From contig NZ_CP041235.1 of the NCBI RefSeq assembly GCF_014905115.1, forward strand, positions 1,984,001 through 2,048,000: a stretch of 64,000 nt of DNA. Reading direction: 5' to 3'. Origin of the DNA: Sulfurimonas sediminis. GTDB taxonomy: Bacteria > Campylobacterota > Campylobacteria > Campylobacterales > Sulfurimonadaceae. Made by a program: the position numbers and the translations under genes. Of this stretch, positions 9,281 through 17,772 are shown in pieces; position 1 is the first letter of the stretch, and every line of letters starts with the position of its first letter. Under the pieces are notes generated by a model. That model saw nothing but the letters and a program-made list of their open reading frames with translations, ran no database searches and was not told where the DNA came from.

Positions 9281-10711
9281 ATGGGAAAATTCGTTAATAA
9301 CATAGAAGAGTTCTTTACATTTTGTAATGAAAATGATGTACAATTTGTAGATTTGAGATTTAGTGATATTAAAGGTTCATGGCACCACCTTACATACCGT
9401 TACAGTGCAGTTAATGCAGAAAATTTAGAAAACGGTTTCCCGTTTGACGGTTCTTCGGTTGAAAACTGGCAACCGATCAACAAATCAGATATGCTTTTAA
9501 AAGCAGATGTTCCGACTGCATTTCTTGATCCTTTTACTGCTGATCCTACTGTGATTCTTATCTGTGATGTATATGACATTTACAAAAATGAACTGTATGA
9601 AAGATGTCCTCGTTCAATCGCTAAAAAAGCACTCAAATATGCCGAAGAGATCGGAATAGCTGATGCTGCATACTTTGGTCCGGAAAATGAGTTTTTCATC
9701 TTTGATGATGTCAAATTTGTTGACAACATCAATGAAATGGGATTCAAAGTAGACACAGAAGAGGGTGAATGGAATTCAAACACCGGATATGACGAAATGT
9801 ACAATACAGGTCACAGACCGGGAACAAAAGGTGGTTACTTCCCAGTAGCACCGACAGACTCTATGGTAGATATGCGTGCTGAAATGATGCAGGTGTTAGA
9901 GCAGGTTGGTCTTGAAGTTGTTCTTGGACACCACGAAGTTGCCCAGGGTCAAGGTGAAATCGGCATCGTTTTCGGTGACATCATCACTGCCGGTGACAAT
10001 GTTCAAAAATACAAATATGTTGTAAAAATGATAGCACACCTCAACGGTAAAACTGCTACATTTATGCCAAAACCGTTGTATGGTGACAACGGAAACGGAA
10101 TGCATGTTCACCAGTCACTCTGGAAAAACGGTAAAAACCTTTTCTATCAAGAAGGAAACTACGGAAATTTAAGTGAAATGGCAATTCATTATGCAGGTGG
10201 TATCTTCAAACATGCTGCTGCAGTTGCTGCATTTACAAACCCGTCAACAAACTCATACAAACGCCTTATTCCTGGATTTGAAGCACCAAGCATTTTAACT
10301 TACTCTTCTCAAAACCGTTCAGCAGCCTGCCGTATTCCTTATGGTGCAGGTGAAAAAGCAACTCGTATTGAAATGAGATTCCCTGACTCTTCATCTTGTC
10401 CTTACCTTGCTTTTGCCGTAATGATGATGGCAGGACTAGACGGTATCAAACACGCTACAATTCCTGTTGGTCCAATGGATGAAGATCTCTTTGAACTTAC
10501 TCTTGATGAAATTCGTGAAAAAAATATTCCACAAATGCCACACACACTTCGTGAAGCATTAGAAGGTCTTATAGCGGACAACGAGTTCTTAAAGCCGGTA
10601 TTTACATCTGAATTTATAGAAGCATACCAGCACTATAAATTTGAGCGTGATGTATGGCCGGATGAAGGTCGCCCGACTGCATACGAGTTCAAAACTACCT
10701 ACCAGTGCTAA
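9281..10711 (+). CDS. glnA: glutamine synthetase type I
   Basis: The 476-residue enzyme makes glutamine from glutamate, ammonia and ATP. It has the beta-grasp start ([15 protein letters not shown]), the FDGSS motif, metal-binding FGPENEFF, the [10 protein letters not shown] loop and the NRSAACRIP region. At the site where adenylylated enzymes have a tyrosine (NLYDLP in Escherichia coli) this protein has D402-L-F404-E-L-T, so it cannot be adenylylated there. Helicobacter pylori GlnA is known to lack this tyrosine too. A terminator follows the gene. Regulation must act by transcription or feedback. Confidence 0.97.
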   Translation: MGKFVNNIEEFFTFCNENDVQFVDLRFSDIKGSWHHLTYRYSAVNAENLENGFPFDGSSVENWQPINKSDMLLKADVPTAFLDPFTADPTVILICDVYDIYKNELYERCPRSIAKKALKYAEEIGIADAAYFGPENEFFIFDDVKFVDNINEMGFKVDTEEGEWNSNTGYDEMYNTGHRPGTKGGYFPVAPTDSMVDMRAEMMQVLEQVGLEVVLGHHEVAQGQGEIGIVFGDIITAGDNVQKYKYVVKMIAHLNGKTATFMPKPLYGDNGNGMHVHQSLWKNGKNLFYQEGNYGNLSEMAIHYAGGIFKHAAAVAAFTNPSTNSYKRLIPGFEAPSILTYSSQNRSAACRIPYGAGEKATRIEMRFPDSSSCPYLAFAVMMMAGLDGIKHATIPVGPMDEDLFELTLDEIREKNIPQMPHTLREALEGLIADNEFLKPVFTSEFIEAYQHYKFERDVWPDEGRPTAYEFKTTYQC

Positions 10712-10718
10712 GAACTTT

Positions 10719-10746
10719 AGCTTAGGCTATATGTTCTAAGCTTTTT
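10719..10746 (+). terminator. glnA rho-independent terminator
   Basis: AGCTTAG at 10719-10725 pairs with CTAAGCT at 10736-10742 and is followed by a run of T at 10742-10746. It begins eight bases after the glnA stop codon. Confidence 0.75.
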
Positions 10747-10825
10747 CGGAACCCGTACTTCAGTGCCGACTGTTGCTACTTTTATGACACTCTCAGCCCA
10801 CCCTAAAGGATGGGTTCCGAAAAGC
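10740..10825. repeat. palindromic repeat R1, unit 1
   Basis: The unit is closed by long inverted arms, GCTTTTTCGGAACCC at 10740-10754 and GGGTTCCGAAAAGC at 10812-10825. Inside are the module GTACTTCAGTGCCGACTG and a hairpin CCCACCCTAAAGGATGGG with one mismatch. A second unit follows at 10837. Related modules recur near 35.0 kb and 62.6 kb, always between genes. No coding potential is convincing. It may be a REP-like or miniature mobile palindrome. Confidence 0.75.
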
Positions 10826-10899
10826 AACACCCCTCTGCTCGGAATCGGTACTTCAGTGCCGACTGTTGCTACTTTCATGACACTCTCAGCCCACCCTAA

Positions 10900-12208
10900 T
10901 AGGTAAATCCCACGAAAAATAAAACAAATCTTAATCAATATAGTTTGATTCAATCAATTGAACACTAAAATCATCACGATAAAGAGCATTTCTTTTAATA
11001 TCTGCCATTGTAGTTTTACCGGTTAGGAGTACCTTTTTATCTTTGTTCTCATTTAAAAACAACTGATAAAGATTAACAGTAAAACTTCTAAGAATAGCTA
11101 TAGAGAAAGGCTCTTTATATGCTATATGGTCATCTTCTTCAGTAAGCATATCTAAGTGATAGTGATATGTTTCCACTCTCCAATGTTGCAGTATCTTTTG
11201 AAGAAACTCTTTTGCAGTTGTTTTAAAGTTAGCCATTAAATATTGAGTTGAAATTGTAACTTCACCAGTCTGTGCATTTGTTAATGTTTTCGTCACTTTA
11301 ATGAGTGATTGAATATTTTGAAAGTTCTCATGATACATAACTAAATCAGCACTTTTATTTTGAAAAACTTCTACTTTTCGAGAGACTCTTTTGTTGTTTT
11401 CAGTTAAATAGCTATCTTCATCATCAACTCTATCTGTAGGCTGATTAAACTCTTCTATGGTCTTTATAGCTTTCTCTTTGAGGTGTTTCTGGTTATCTTT
11501 GAGTTTTGCTATATATCTGTTACCTTGCTCATCAATAGTGTTGAGAATCTCTGATTGAGTAAGCAGTGCATCAAAGGAAAATATCTGTCCTTCATTGCTA
11601 AAAATATTATCGTTTAAAACCTCTTTGAGTGCAGTAATTTCGCTACTCTTATTTTTATCTAAAAACTTGTGAGCAAACACTATTTTTATATCTTTATCCA
11701 AGATATTTAGTATTGCTTTATGTCTTTCCTGTGTGTATTGACCATTCACGTCGCTACCTCTCAGCCACTTCCCGTCAATAGCAATATTTTCTTGTGCAAT
11801 GAATGGAAAAAAGAACTCTCTAAATACTTTTTCCAAAGCATTATTATCTGTGTTTATCAATAAACGATGATATGTTGATTTGGAAGGAATCGTTATCTCT
11901 TCTTTATCAAAAATCTCTTTGAGTATTGCATTGTCTTTGTTATATATCATCCATGAAAATATATCCTTAAAAGTTGTATTTCCTTTGATAAGTGCAAAAA
12001 GTGTCATGAAAAGAACTTCGTGCAATGGATATTCTATCTTCCCTGTATCTACTCTATAGTCTGGGATACTTTTTAGCGATTCAAGTAAGGCTTTTGTGCG
12101 TGTTAATTTGATGGTAAACTCCTTGTTTTAGGAGTCTAAGCAATATTTCTTCCAGTTCTTTTGAATCTATTGATTAAGATTTATTTTATTTTTCGTGGGA
12201 TTTACCTA
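10900..12208 (-). mobile_element. ISAs1-family insertion sequence, copy 1 (1309 bp)
   Basis: The ends are perfect inverted repeats starting TAGGTAAATCCCACG (10900 on) and closing with its complement at 12208, flanked by a ten-base target duplication (CCCACCCTAA). It carries one DDE transposase on the minus strand. A second copy with the same length and the same predicted protein lies at 24321-25629 in the opposite orientation, suggesting recent transposition. It is inserted in the stem-loop of repeat R1. Confidence 0.95.
10931..12112 (-). CDS. ISAs1-family DDE transposase (copy 1)
   Basis: The transposase has the three catalytic acidic residues in AIDGKWLRGSD, FSFDALLTQ and HWRVETYHYHLD. From the first standard start (TTG, 12025) it would be 364 residues, but family-typical sequence (LLESLKSIPDYRVDTGKIEYPL) continues upstream in frame. 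Between an in-frame TAA and that TTG there is no ATG, GTG or TTG. An ATC at 12110-12112 sits six bases after AAGGAG and gives 393 residues with the expected N-terminus, so it is taken as the start. This non-standard start is an inference. Confidence 0.85.
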   Translation of the reverse strand: MKLTRTKALLESLKSIPDYRVDTGKIEYPLHEVLFMTLFALIKGNTTFKDIFSWMIYNKDNAILKEIFDKEEITIPSKSTYHRLLINTDNNALEKVFREFFFPFIAQENIAIDGKWLRGSDVNGQYTQERHKAILNILDKDIKIVFAHKFLDKNKSSEITALKEVLNDNIFSNEGQIFSFDALLTQSEILNTIDEQGNRYIAKLKDNQKHLKEKAIKTIEEFNQPTDRVDDEDSYLTENNKRVSRKVEVFQNKSADLVMYHENFQNIQSLIKVTKTLTNAQTGEVTISTQYLMANFKTTAKEFLQKILQHWRVETYHYHLDMLTEEDDHIAYKEPFSIAILRSFTVNLYQLFLNENKDKKVLLTGKTTMADIKRNALYRDDFSVQLIESNYID

Positions 12209-12260
12209 CCCACCCTAAAGGATGGGTTCCAAATAAAAGCCCATTAAATCAAAAATTCGA

Positions 12261-12266
12261 TATAAT
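12261..12266 (+). promoter_or_regulatory. leuA -10 element
   Basis: TATAAT at 12261-12266 lies between the repeat R1 remnant and leuA, about 64 bases before the ATG. No clear -35 or leader-peptide attenuator is visible. Confidence 0.4.
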
Positions 12267-12329
12267 TGCAAACATAATAGTCCTGTATAAGAGTGCAGCT
12301 ATTAAATAATTCAAGAAAAAGGATTCTTT

Positions 12330-13988
12330 ATGAAGAATATTCCTAAAGGCAAATATAAACCGTATCCAAAAATAGATTTGCCAGACAGAACATGGCCGGA
12401 CAATACTATAACAAAAGCGCCTATCTGGTGCAGTGTTGATTTACGTGACGGTAATCAGGCACTGATCAACCCGATGGACATGAAGAAAAAACTTGAATTA
12501 TTTGCACTCTTACTCAAACTCGGTTTCAAAGAAATAGAAGTCGGTTTTCCATCCGCTTCAAAAATAGAATTTGATTTTTTACGCAAACTGGTTGATGACA
12601 ACTTGATTCCTGATGATGTTACTATTCAGGTACTTGTACAGGCAAGAGAACATTTGATTGCCAAAACTTTTGAAGCCCTGGAAGGTGTGAAAAAAGCGAC
12701 CGTTCATTTGTATAATTCCACTTCTGTTGCACAAAGAAAAATAGTTTTTTCAAAAACACAGGATGAGATAATAGACCTTGCACTCCAAGGTGTTGATTTG
12801 GTCAAAAAATATGAGGCAAACCACAACGGAGAGATATTTTTAGAGTATTCTCCTGAGAGCTTTACTGGAACAGAGCTGGATTTTGCGGCACGAATTTCCA
12901 ATGCCGTAACGGCTCGCTGGGGCATCAATGAAAACAGAAAGGTCATTATCAACCTTCCTGCAACAGTGGAGATGGCTACGCCTAACATTTATGCAGACCA
13001 GATAGAATGGATGAGCAGACACCTGGACAATCGTGAAAATGTCATCATCTCAACCCATACGCATAATGACAGAGGCACTTCCATCGCAGCAACAGAGTTG
13101 GCGCTTTTAGCAGGTGCCGACAGAGTTGAGGGAACACTTTTGAGCAATGGTGAACGAACAGGCAATGTAGACATCATTACCCTTGCCTTAAACATGACCT
13201 CACAGGGCATTGACACAGGGCTTGATTTTTCGGATATCAACGAAGTGGTGCGAGTTGTCGAGACATGTACAGAACTGCCGACACACCCGAGACATCCCTA
13301 TGTCGGAGAACTTGTCTATACGGCATTTTCCGGTTCCCATCAGGATGCCATTAACAAAGGGCTTGCCTACCAGCAGACAAAAGAGGACCCTTTTTGGGAA
13401 GTGCCTTATCTGCCGATAGACCCTGCCGATGTTGGACGGACGTATGAAAGTATCATCCGCATCAACTCACAATCAGGAAAAGGCGGAGTTGCTTATATAC
13501 TTGAACACAATTACGGCTACCATCTGCCAAAAGCGATGCACCCGGAAATTGGCCGTGCAGTACAGGCATTAAGTGATGAAAAAGGCAGAGAGTTGGAACC
13601 CGAAGAGATACTCGAAGTTTTTAAAAACACCTATTTTAATATCAAAGAGCATATCTCTTTTGTAGATTTTACACTCTCTTCAGATAACGGGAAGGCTACA
13701 TGCAGCTTGACATACAAATATAATGGAGAGGTCATTACATCTGAGGGCGAAGGCAACGGACCGATTGATGCCTGTAAAAATGCACTGATGCAAAAGTACA
13801 AAAATGATTTTACTGTTAAGTCATACTCGGAACACTCCTGTGGTGACAAAAGCAGTGCACAGGCAGTAGCATACATAGAGATTCAAACAAAAGAGGTACT
13901 CTCACGTTTTGGTGTCGGAATAGACAACGACATCACGATAGCCTCAATTAAAGCCATGTTCTGTGCTTTAAACAGAACTTTTGACTAA
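12330..13988 (+). CDS. leuA: 2-isopropylmalate synthase
   Basis: The 552-residue enzyme condenses acetyl-CoA with 2-oxoisovalerate, the first committed step of leucine synthesis. The N-terminal HMGL-like barrel carries VDLRDGNQAL (about 32-41) and the metal-binding STHTHNDRG near 245. The C-terminal part from about 430 is the LeuA regulatory domain where leucine normally inhibits. The length fits the longer LeuA type. The gene ends six bases before the convergent PBP1A gene and has no other leu genes beside it. Confidence 0.95.
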   Translation: MKNIPKGKYKPYPKIDLPDRTWPDNTITKAPIWCSVDLRDGNQALINPMDMKKKLELFALLLKLGFKEIEVGFPSASKIEFDFLRKLVDDNLIPDDVTIQVLVQAREHLIAKTFEALEGVKKATVHLYNSTSVAQRKIVFSKTQDEIIDLALQGVDLVKKYEANHNGEIFLEYSPESFTGTELDFAARISNAVTARWGINENRKVIINLPATVEMATPNIYADQIEWMSRHLDNRENVIISTHTHNDRGTSIAATELALLAGADRVEGTLLSNGERTGNVDIITLALNMTSQGIDTGLDFSDINEVVRVVETCTELPTHPRHPYVGELVYTAFSGSHQDAINKGLAYQQTKEDPFWEVPYLPIDPADVGRTYESIIRINSQSGKGGVAYILEHNYGYHLPKAMHPEIGRAVQALSDEKGRELEPEEILEVFKNTYFNIKEHISFVDFTLSSDNGKATCSLTYKYNGEVITSEGEGNGPIDACKNALMQKYKNDFTVKSYSEHSCGDKSSAQAVAYIEIQTKEVLSRFGVGIDNDITIASIKAMFCALNRTFD

Positions 13989-13994
13989 GACTTT

Positions 13995-15992
13995 TTAAAA
14001 GAGTAATTCAGATTCTGTTTCATCACTGTAGTCACTTCGTGGCGGTTTTGAAATATTACTGAAATACTCTTTTTTTCCGTTAATTTTCACTTCTATAATT
14101 CCCTCAGGCATATCAAATTTCCGTTTTATCTGCGGGTAGAGTTTCAAAAGATTTCTGAAATAATAGGCAAAAGCAGGACCCGAAACCCGTCCTCCAGTCT
14201 CTTTGTGATACATCGGAGTATTGTCATCATTTCCGAACCAGACAACCGTCTCAACAGTAGGGGAATAGCCGGCAAACCAGGCATCTATATTATTATTTGT
14301 TGTTCCTGTCTTTCCGGCAATTTCTATGCCTCTCACCCTTGCTCTTCGTCCTGTTCCTCTTGTGACAACATCACGCAGTATCGTCGTCATTATAAAAGCC
14401 TGAGTCGGAGCTGTTACATAATAAGAAACATCCTCTTTTTTATACACTGTACTGCCCCCCTGGTCAATACTTGTAATCAAGTGAGGTTTCACCTGAATCC
14501 CGTAGTTTGAAAATGACGTATAATACTGTGCAAGTTCAAGCGGTGACATCGACATGGTTCCAAGAGCGATAGAGAGATCGTTTGGCAGGTTTTTAATATG
14601 AAATTTTTTCAGTTCCCGTAAGAGTTGCGAAAGTCCTATATCATTGACAAGATTGATAGTCGCCAGATTGCGTGAATGAATAAGTGCTTCTCTGAGAGTA
14701 ATGAGACCTTTATAGTTTTTTTCATAATTTTTAGGCTGCCATTTCATCTCCTCGCCATTTTTTTCATAGGCATATGTCTGGGCAATATCAACAAGTTTTG
14801 TAGCACCCGAATAGCCCAGGTCAATAGCTACCTGATAGATAAAAGGTTTAAAAGCAGAACCGGGCTGGCGCCTGCCCTGAGTAGCACGATTATAAGAGCT
14901 TTTTTTATAATCTACACTCCCAAGCAGTGCCAAAATATCCCCTGTTTTGGAATCAAGAGAGACCAAAGCACCGTTAAGCTGTGACACATTGACATCCTGG
15001 ACTTTAAAGCTTTCGTCTTCTTTTTTCTGTGCCTCTTTTTCTTTGTATTTTTGAATTCTCCCTAAAGCTTTGTCATATGCATACTGCAGTGATTTTCTTC
15101 CAATATCCTGCAGTTTCAAATCAATCGTTGTATATATTTCATATCCGCCTGTTTTTAAGTCGTCAATTCCCATATTTCTGAATCTTCTTGCAACTTCATC
15201 CACAACAAAAGGGGCTCTGTTTTGTGTCAGTGTATCATTGTATACCACCGGATTTTCACCCAAAGCCTTTTGGTATGTTGCGTCGTCTATCCAGCCAAGT
15301 GTATGCATTCTTGTAATGACGCGATTGGCTCGGCCCATGGAAATATCATAGTTTTTTGTAGGTGCATAGGTACTTGGTGCTTTTGGCAGACCGACAAGTA
15401 TTGCTATCTCTTTGAGTGTCAAGTCAGAGAGCTTCTTGTGAAAATACCCGTCTGCAGCTGTTTTGATGCCATAATATCCATGCCCGAAATAGATCTCATT
15501 TAAATAACGCTCCAGAATCTGCTCTTTTGTCAGTGCATTTTCAAGTTTAAAAGAGTATATCAGCTCTTTTATCTTTCTTGAAAGTTTCTTCTCTCGTGTC
15601 AAAAGCTTGTTTTTTACCAATTGTTGCGTAATCGTACTCGCACCCTCAACCATTTTTCCCGCTTTGATGTCTTTTATAACTGCCCGAAATATTGCATCAA
15701 AATTTACACCGGAATGTTCAAAAAAAGTTGTATCTTCGATGGCAACAAGTGCTTCAATCACCCTTGGAGGAATCTCATTAAAAGAGGCATAATATCTATG
15801 CTGCTTATCAAAAATATTTGCTATTTTCTCTCCGTTTTTGTCATATATTCTACTTGTCTGTTTTGGTTTGTAGTCTACTAAAGAGGATATGTCATAATCA
15901 TAGCTTACCAGGTAATAGCCAAGAATTATAAAGGGTGAAAAAAACCCTAAAATCAGTACTGTGACGAATGTTCTTTTGAGTAGTTTTTTCAT
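13995..15992 (-). CDS. penicillin-binding protein 1A (bifunctional peptidoglycan synthase)
   Basis: The 665-residue class A PBP has an N-terminal membrane anchor (about 9-28). A glycosyltransferase-51 domain follows (IEDTTFFEHSGVNF near 92, GASTITQQLVKN near 118), then a transpeptidase domain. The transpeptidase has the serine motif SAFKPF, SRN and KTGTT. It polymerises and cross-links peptidoglycan at the inner membrane. It is the last gene of an eight-gene overlapping operon and overlaps the ABC ATPase by four bases. Confidence 0.93.
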   Translation of the reverse strand: MKKLLKRTFVTVLILGFFSPFIILGYYLVSYDYDISSLVDYKPKQTSRIYDKNGEKIANIFDKQHRYYASFNEIPPRVIEALVAIEDTTFFEHSGVNFDAIFRAVIKDIKAGKMVEGASTITQQLVKNKLLTREKKLSRKIKELIYSFKLENALTKEQILERYLNEIYFGHGYYGIKTAADGYFHKKLSDLTLKEIAILVGLPKAPSTYAPTKNYDISMGRANRVITRMHTLGWIDDATYQKALGENPVVYNDTLTQNRAPFVVDEVARRFRNMGIDDLKTGGYEIYTTIDLKLQDIGRKSLQYAYDKALGRIQKYKEKEAQKKEDESFKVQDVNVSQLNGALVSLDSKTGDILALLGSVDYKKSSYNRATQGRRQPGSAFKPFIYQVAIDLGYSGATKLVDIAQTYAYEKNGEEMKWQPKNYEKNYKGLITLREALIHSRNLATINLVNDIGLSQLLRELKKFHIKNLPNDLSIALGTMSMSPLELAQYYTSFSNYGIQVKPHLITSIDQGGSTVYKKEDVSYYVTAPTQAFIMTTILRDVVTRGTGRRARVRGIEIAGKTGTTNNNIDAWFAGYSPTVETVVWFGNDDNTPMYHKETGGRVSGPAFAYYFRNLLKLYPQIKRKFDMPEGIIEVKINGKKEYFSNISKPPRSDYSDETESELLF

Positions 15993-16678
15993 GTTCTGAA
16001 TTTCCTGTTGGCAAAACTGGCCTCTATTAATATTTTTGTATACTCTTCTTTCGGATTGTCTGTTATATCACGCATCTTTCCGCTTTCAACTATTCTTCCG
16101 TTTTTTATAATAGCAACATCTTCACACAGTGCCTTGGCAGAAGCTATGTCATGTGTCACAAAAAGCATTTGAAACTGCTCTTTGTGTTGCAACTTTTTTA
16201 AAAGCTGAAGTATTACCTCTTTTGTCTGGGGATCAAGTGCAGTTGTCGGTTCATCAAGTAAAAGTAACTTCGGTTTTGATTCTAACGCAATTGCAATGAC
16301 AACACGCTGAAGTTGTCCGCCTGAGAGTTCAGGTGCGAAGCGTTCAAGCAAATCGTAATGCAGACCGACTTCATCAAAAAGTTCCCTGACCCTTTTTGGC
16401 TCACTGAAAAACTGTTTTTTGATTTTTGTCAGCGGAGAGAGTGCCGTAAAAGGATTCTGCGGCACAAAAGAGAGTGTTTTTCCTGCTATGAGTTCAAAAT
16501 CAAAATTGTCTTCAAGCTCTACTGTCATCTCTTTGGGCAGCATTCCAAGAAGCGCCTTGATTGTCAAACTTTTTCCACTGCCGCTTTGCCCTATTAGTGC
16601 CAATGAAGAGGAAATATCAAAGGAAATGTCCACCAGGGCTTTGTTTTTGTAGATAATTTTGAGTTTGGACATTTTCAT
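15989..16678 (-). CDS. ABC transporter ATP-binding protein, peptide/nickel type
   Basis: From the ATG at 16678 the protein has 229 residues. It contains Walker A GQSGSGKS, the signature LSGGQLQR, Walker B LLLLDEPTTALD and the switch histidine in VTHD. Sequence style resembles DppD/NikD ATPases, but no permease or binding protein is encoded nearby. A further in-frame ATG at 16705 lies inside bioF. The 16678 start forms an ATGA overlap with the bioF stop and has a GGAG site before it, so it is preferred. The substrate cannot be told from sequence. Confidence 0.85.
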   Translation of the reverse strand: MKMSKLKIIYKNKALVDISFDISSSLALIGQSGSGKSLTIKALLGMLPKEMTVELEDNFDFELIAGKTLSFVPQNPFTALSPLTKIKKQFFSEPKRVRELFDEVGLHYDLLERFAPELSGGQLQRVVIAIALESKPKLLLLDEPTTALDPQTKEVILQLLKKLQHKEQFQMLFVTHDIASAKALCEDVAIIKNGRIVESGKMRDITDNPKEEYTKILIEASFANRKFRT

Positions 16679-17772
16679 GACTGCACTCCTGCCAGCTCTT
16701 TGCAAACCAGTCTGAGTGTCTCACTCTTTTCACCGAGTCTTGCAATCAGGCGAATTATTGCAGAGGCAACCGTAGGCTGGCGTATCGCCCCTACACTGTA
16801 ACCGGATTTCAAGAGCCTGTTTTTAATATCTATGACCTTTTTATTGTCTCCTATACGCACAGGCACAATCAAACCCTTTACATGTAAGCCCAACTCTTGT
16901 GAGACTATTGTCTGATGCAGCGCTATCTCTTTTTTCAGTGTTTCACTGTTTTTCAAAATATACTGCAACCCCTTATGCGCCAGGAGTGTATCATACAAAG
17001 AGAGCGCCGTTGCATATACGATCGGTTTTGCACGGTTTAAAAGGTATTGTGATATATGCTCAGATGAGAGTATAAAGGCGCCAAAACTTCCATAGGCTTT
17101 ACCAAGTGTTCCCATTTTAATGTAGTTCTCTTTTATCTTTATGTCATAATAATCAAACACACCCATGAGATTTTTTCCGATAACCCCACTGCTGTGGGCT
17201 TCATCAACGATTAAAAGAGCCTCTTCTTCATCACATATATCAAAAACCTCTTTTGCGCACAAATCGCCGTCCATCGAGTAAATACCCTCAACGGCAACAA
17301 TTTTTCGTCTGGCATTGGAGTTTTGCAGTAAACTTTGCAACTCCTGCATATCATTATGTTTGAAAAAAACCACATTTATGTTGTGAAGCTGTGAAGCAAG
17401 TACACCCGAGGCATGATAAAGTTCATCCATAAACAGTGTATCGCCACGGCGGACAAGCGATTCAATCAAGGCAATATTTGCATTAAATCCGCTTCCAAGC
17501 ACAATTCCTGCCGCAAAGCCGTTTGCTTCACATAAAGCCTCTTCAAAATCTTTGTGTATCTGATGATAGCCGTTTATCAGCATAGATGCCTTGGCATTGT
17601 TGAGCGGATACCCTGCTAATTCTTTACATGTAAGCGCATGGAGTTCTTTGTTGTGCGAAAGTCCCAAATAGTCATTTGAAGCAAAATCGTGCAGGGTATT
17701 GTCAACAATTTCACGTGTCCGATAACGCCCTGCTCTTTGAAGAGCTTTGAGCTCTTTTTCATAAAAATTCAT
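16675..17772 (-). CDS. bioF: 8-amino-7-oxononanoate synthase-like PLP enzyme
   Basis: The 365-residue protein belongs to the alpha-oxoamine synthases, which condense an amino acid with an acyl-CoA. It has LHDFASNDYLGLS near the N-terminus, VDEAHSSGVIG and the PLP-binding lysine in GTLGKAYGS. Its short N-terminus fits BioF (biotin pathway) better than glycine C-acetyltransferase. No other bio gene is in the window; it sits in a mixed operon and overlaps neighbours on both sides by four bases. Confidence 0.85.
   Translation of the reverse strand: MNFYEKELKALQRAGRYRTREIVDNTLHDFASNDYLGLSHNKELHALTCKELAGYPLNNAKASMLINGYHQIHKDFEEALCEANGFAAGIVLGSGFNANIALIESLVRRGDTLFMDELYHASGVLASQLHNINVVFFKHNDMQELQSLLQNSNARRKIVAVEGIYSMDGDLCAKEVFDICDEEEALLIVDEAHSSGVIGKNLMGVFDYYDIKIKENYIKMGTLGKAYGSFGAFILSSEHISQYLLNRAKPIVYATALSLYDTLLAHKGLQYILKNSETLKKEIALHQTIVSQELGLHVKGLIVPVRIGDNKKVIDIKNRLLKSGYSVGAIRQPTVASAIIRLIARLGEKSETLRLVCKELAGVQS

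Larger units (their letters stand above)
10837..12230. repeat. palindromic repeat R1, unit 2, split by an IS
   Basis: The left part (10837-10899) repeats unit 1 almost exactly through the CTCAGCCCACCCTAA stretch. The right part, AGGATGGGTTCC, resumes at 12219-12230 after the IS. The ten bases CCCACCCTAA are present on both sides of the IS (10890-10899 and 12209-12218), so removing the IS and one copy restores an intact unit. Confidence 0.8.

Noticed and set aside
10717-10953. A 78-codon frame on the minus strand over the R1 repeats
   Set aside because: It is built from the two tandem repeat units (its residues repeat) and runs into the IS; it has no ribosome site or family and is best explained as repeat DNA.
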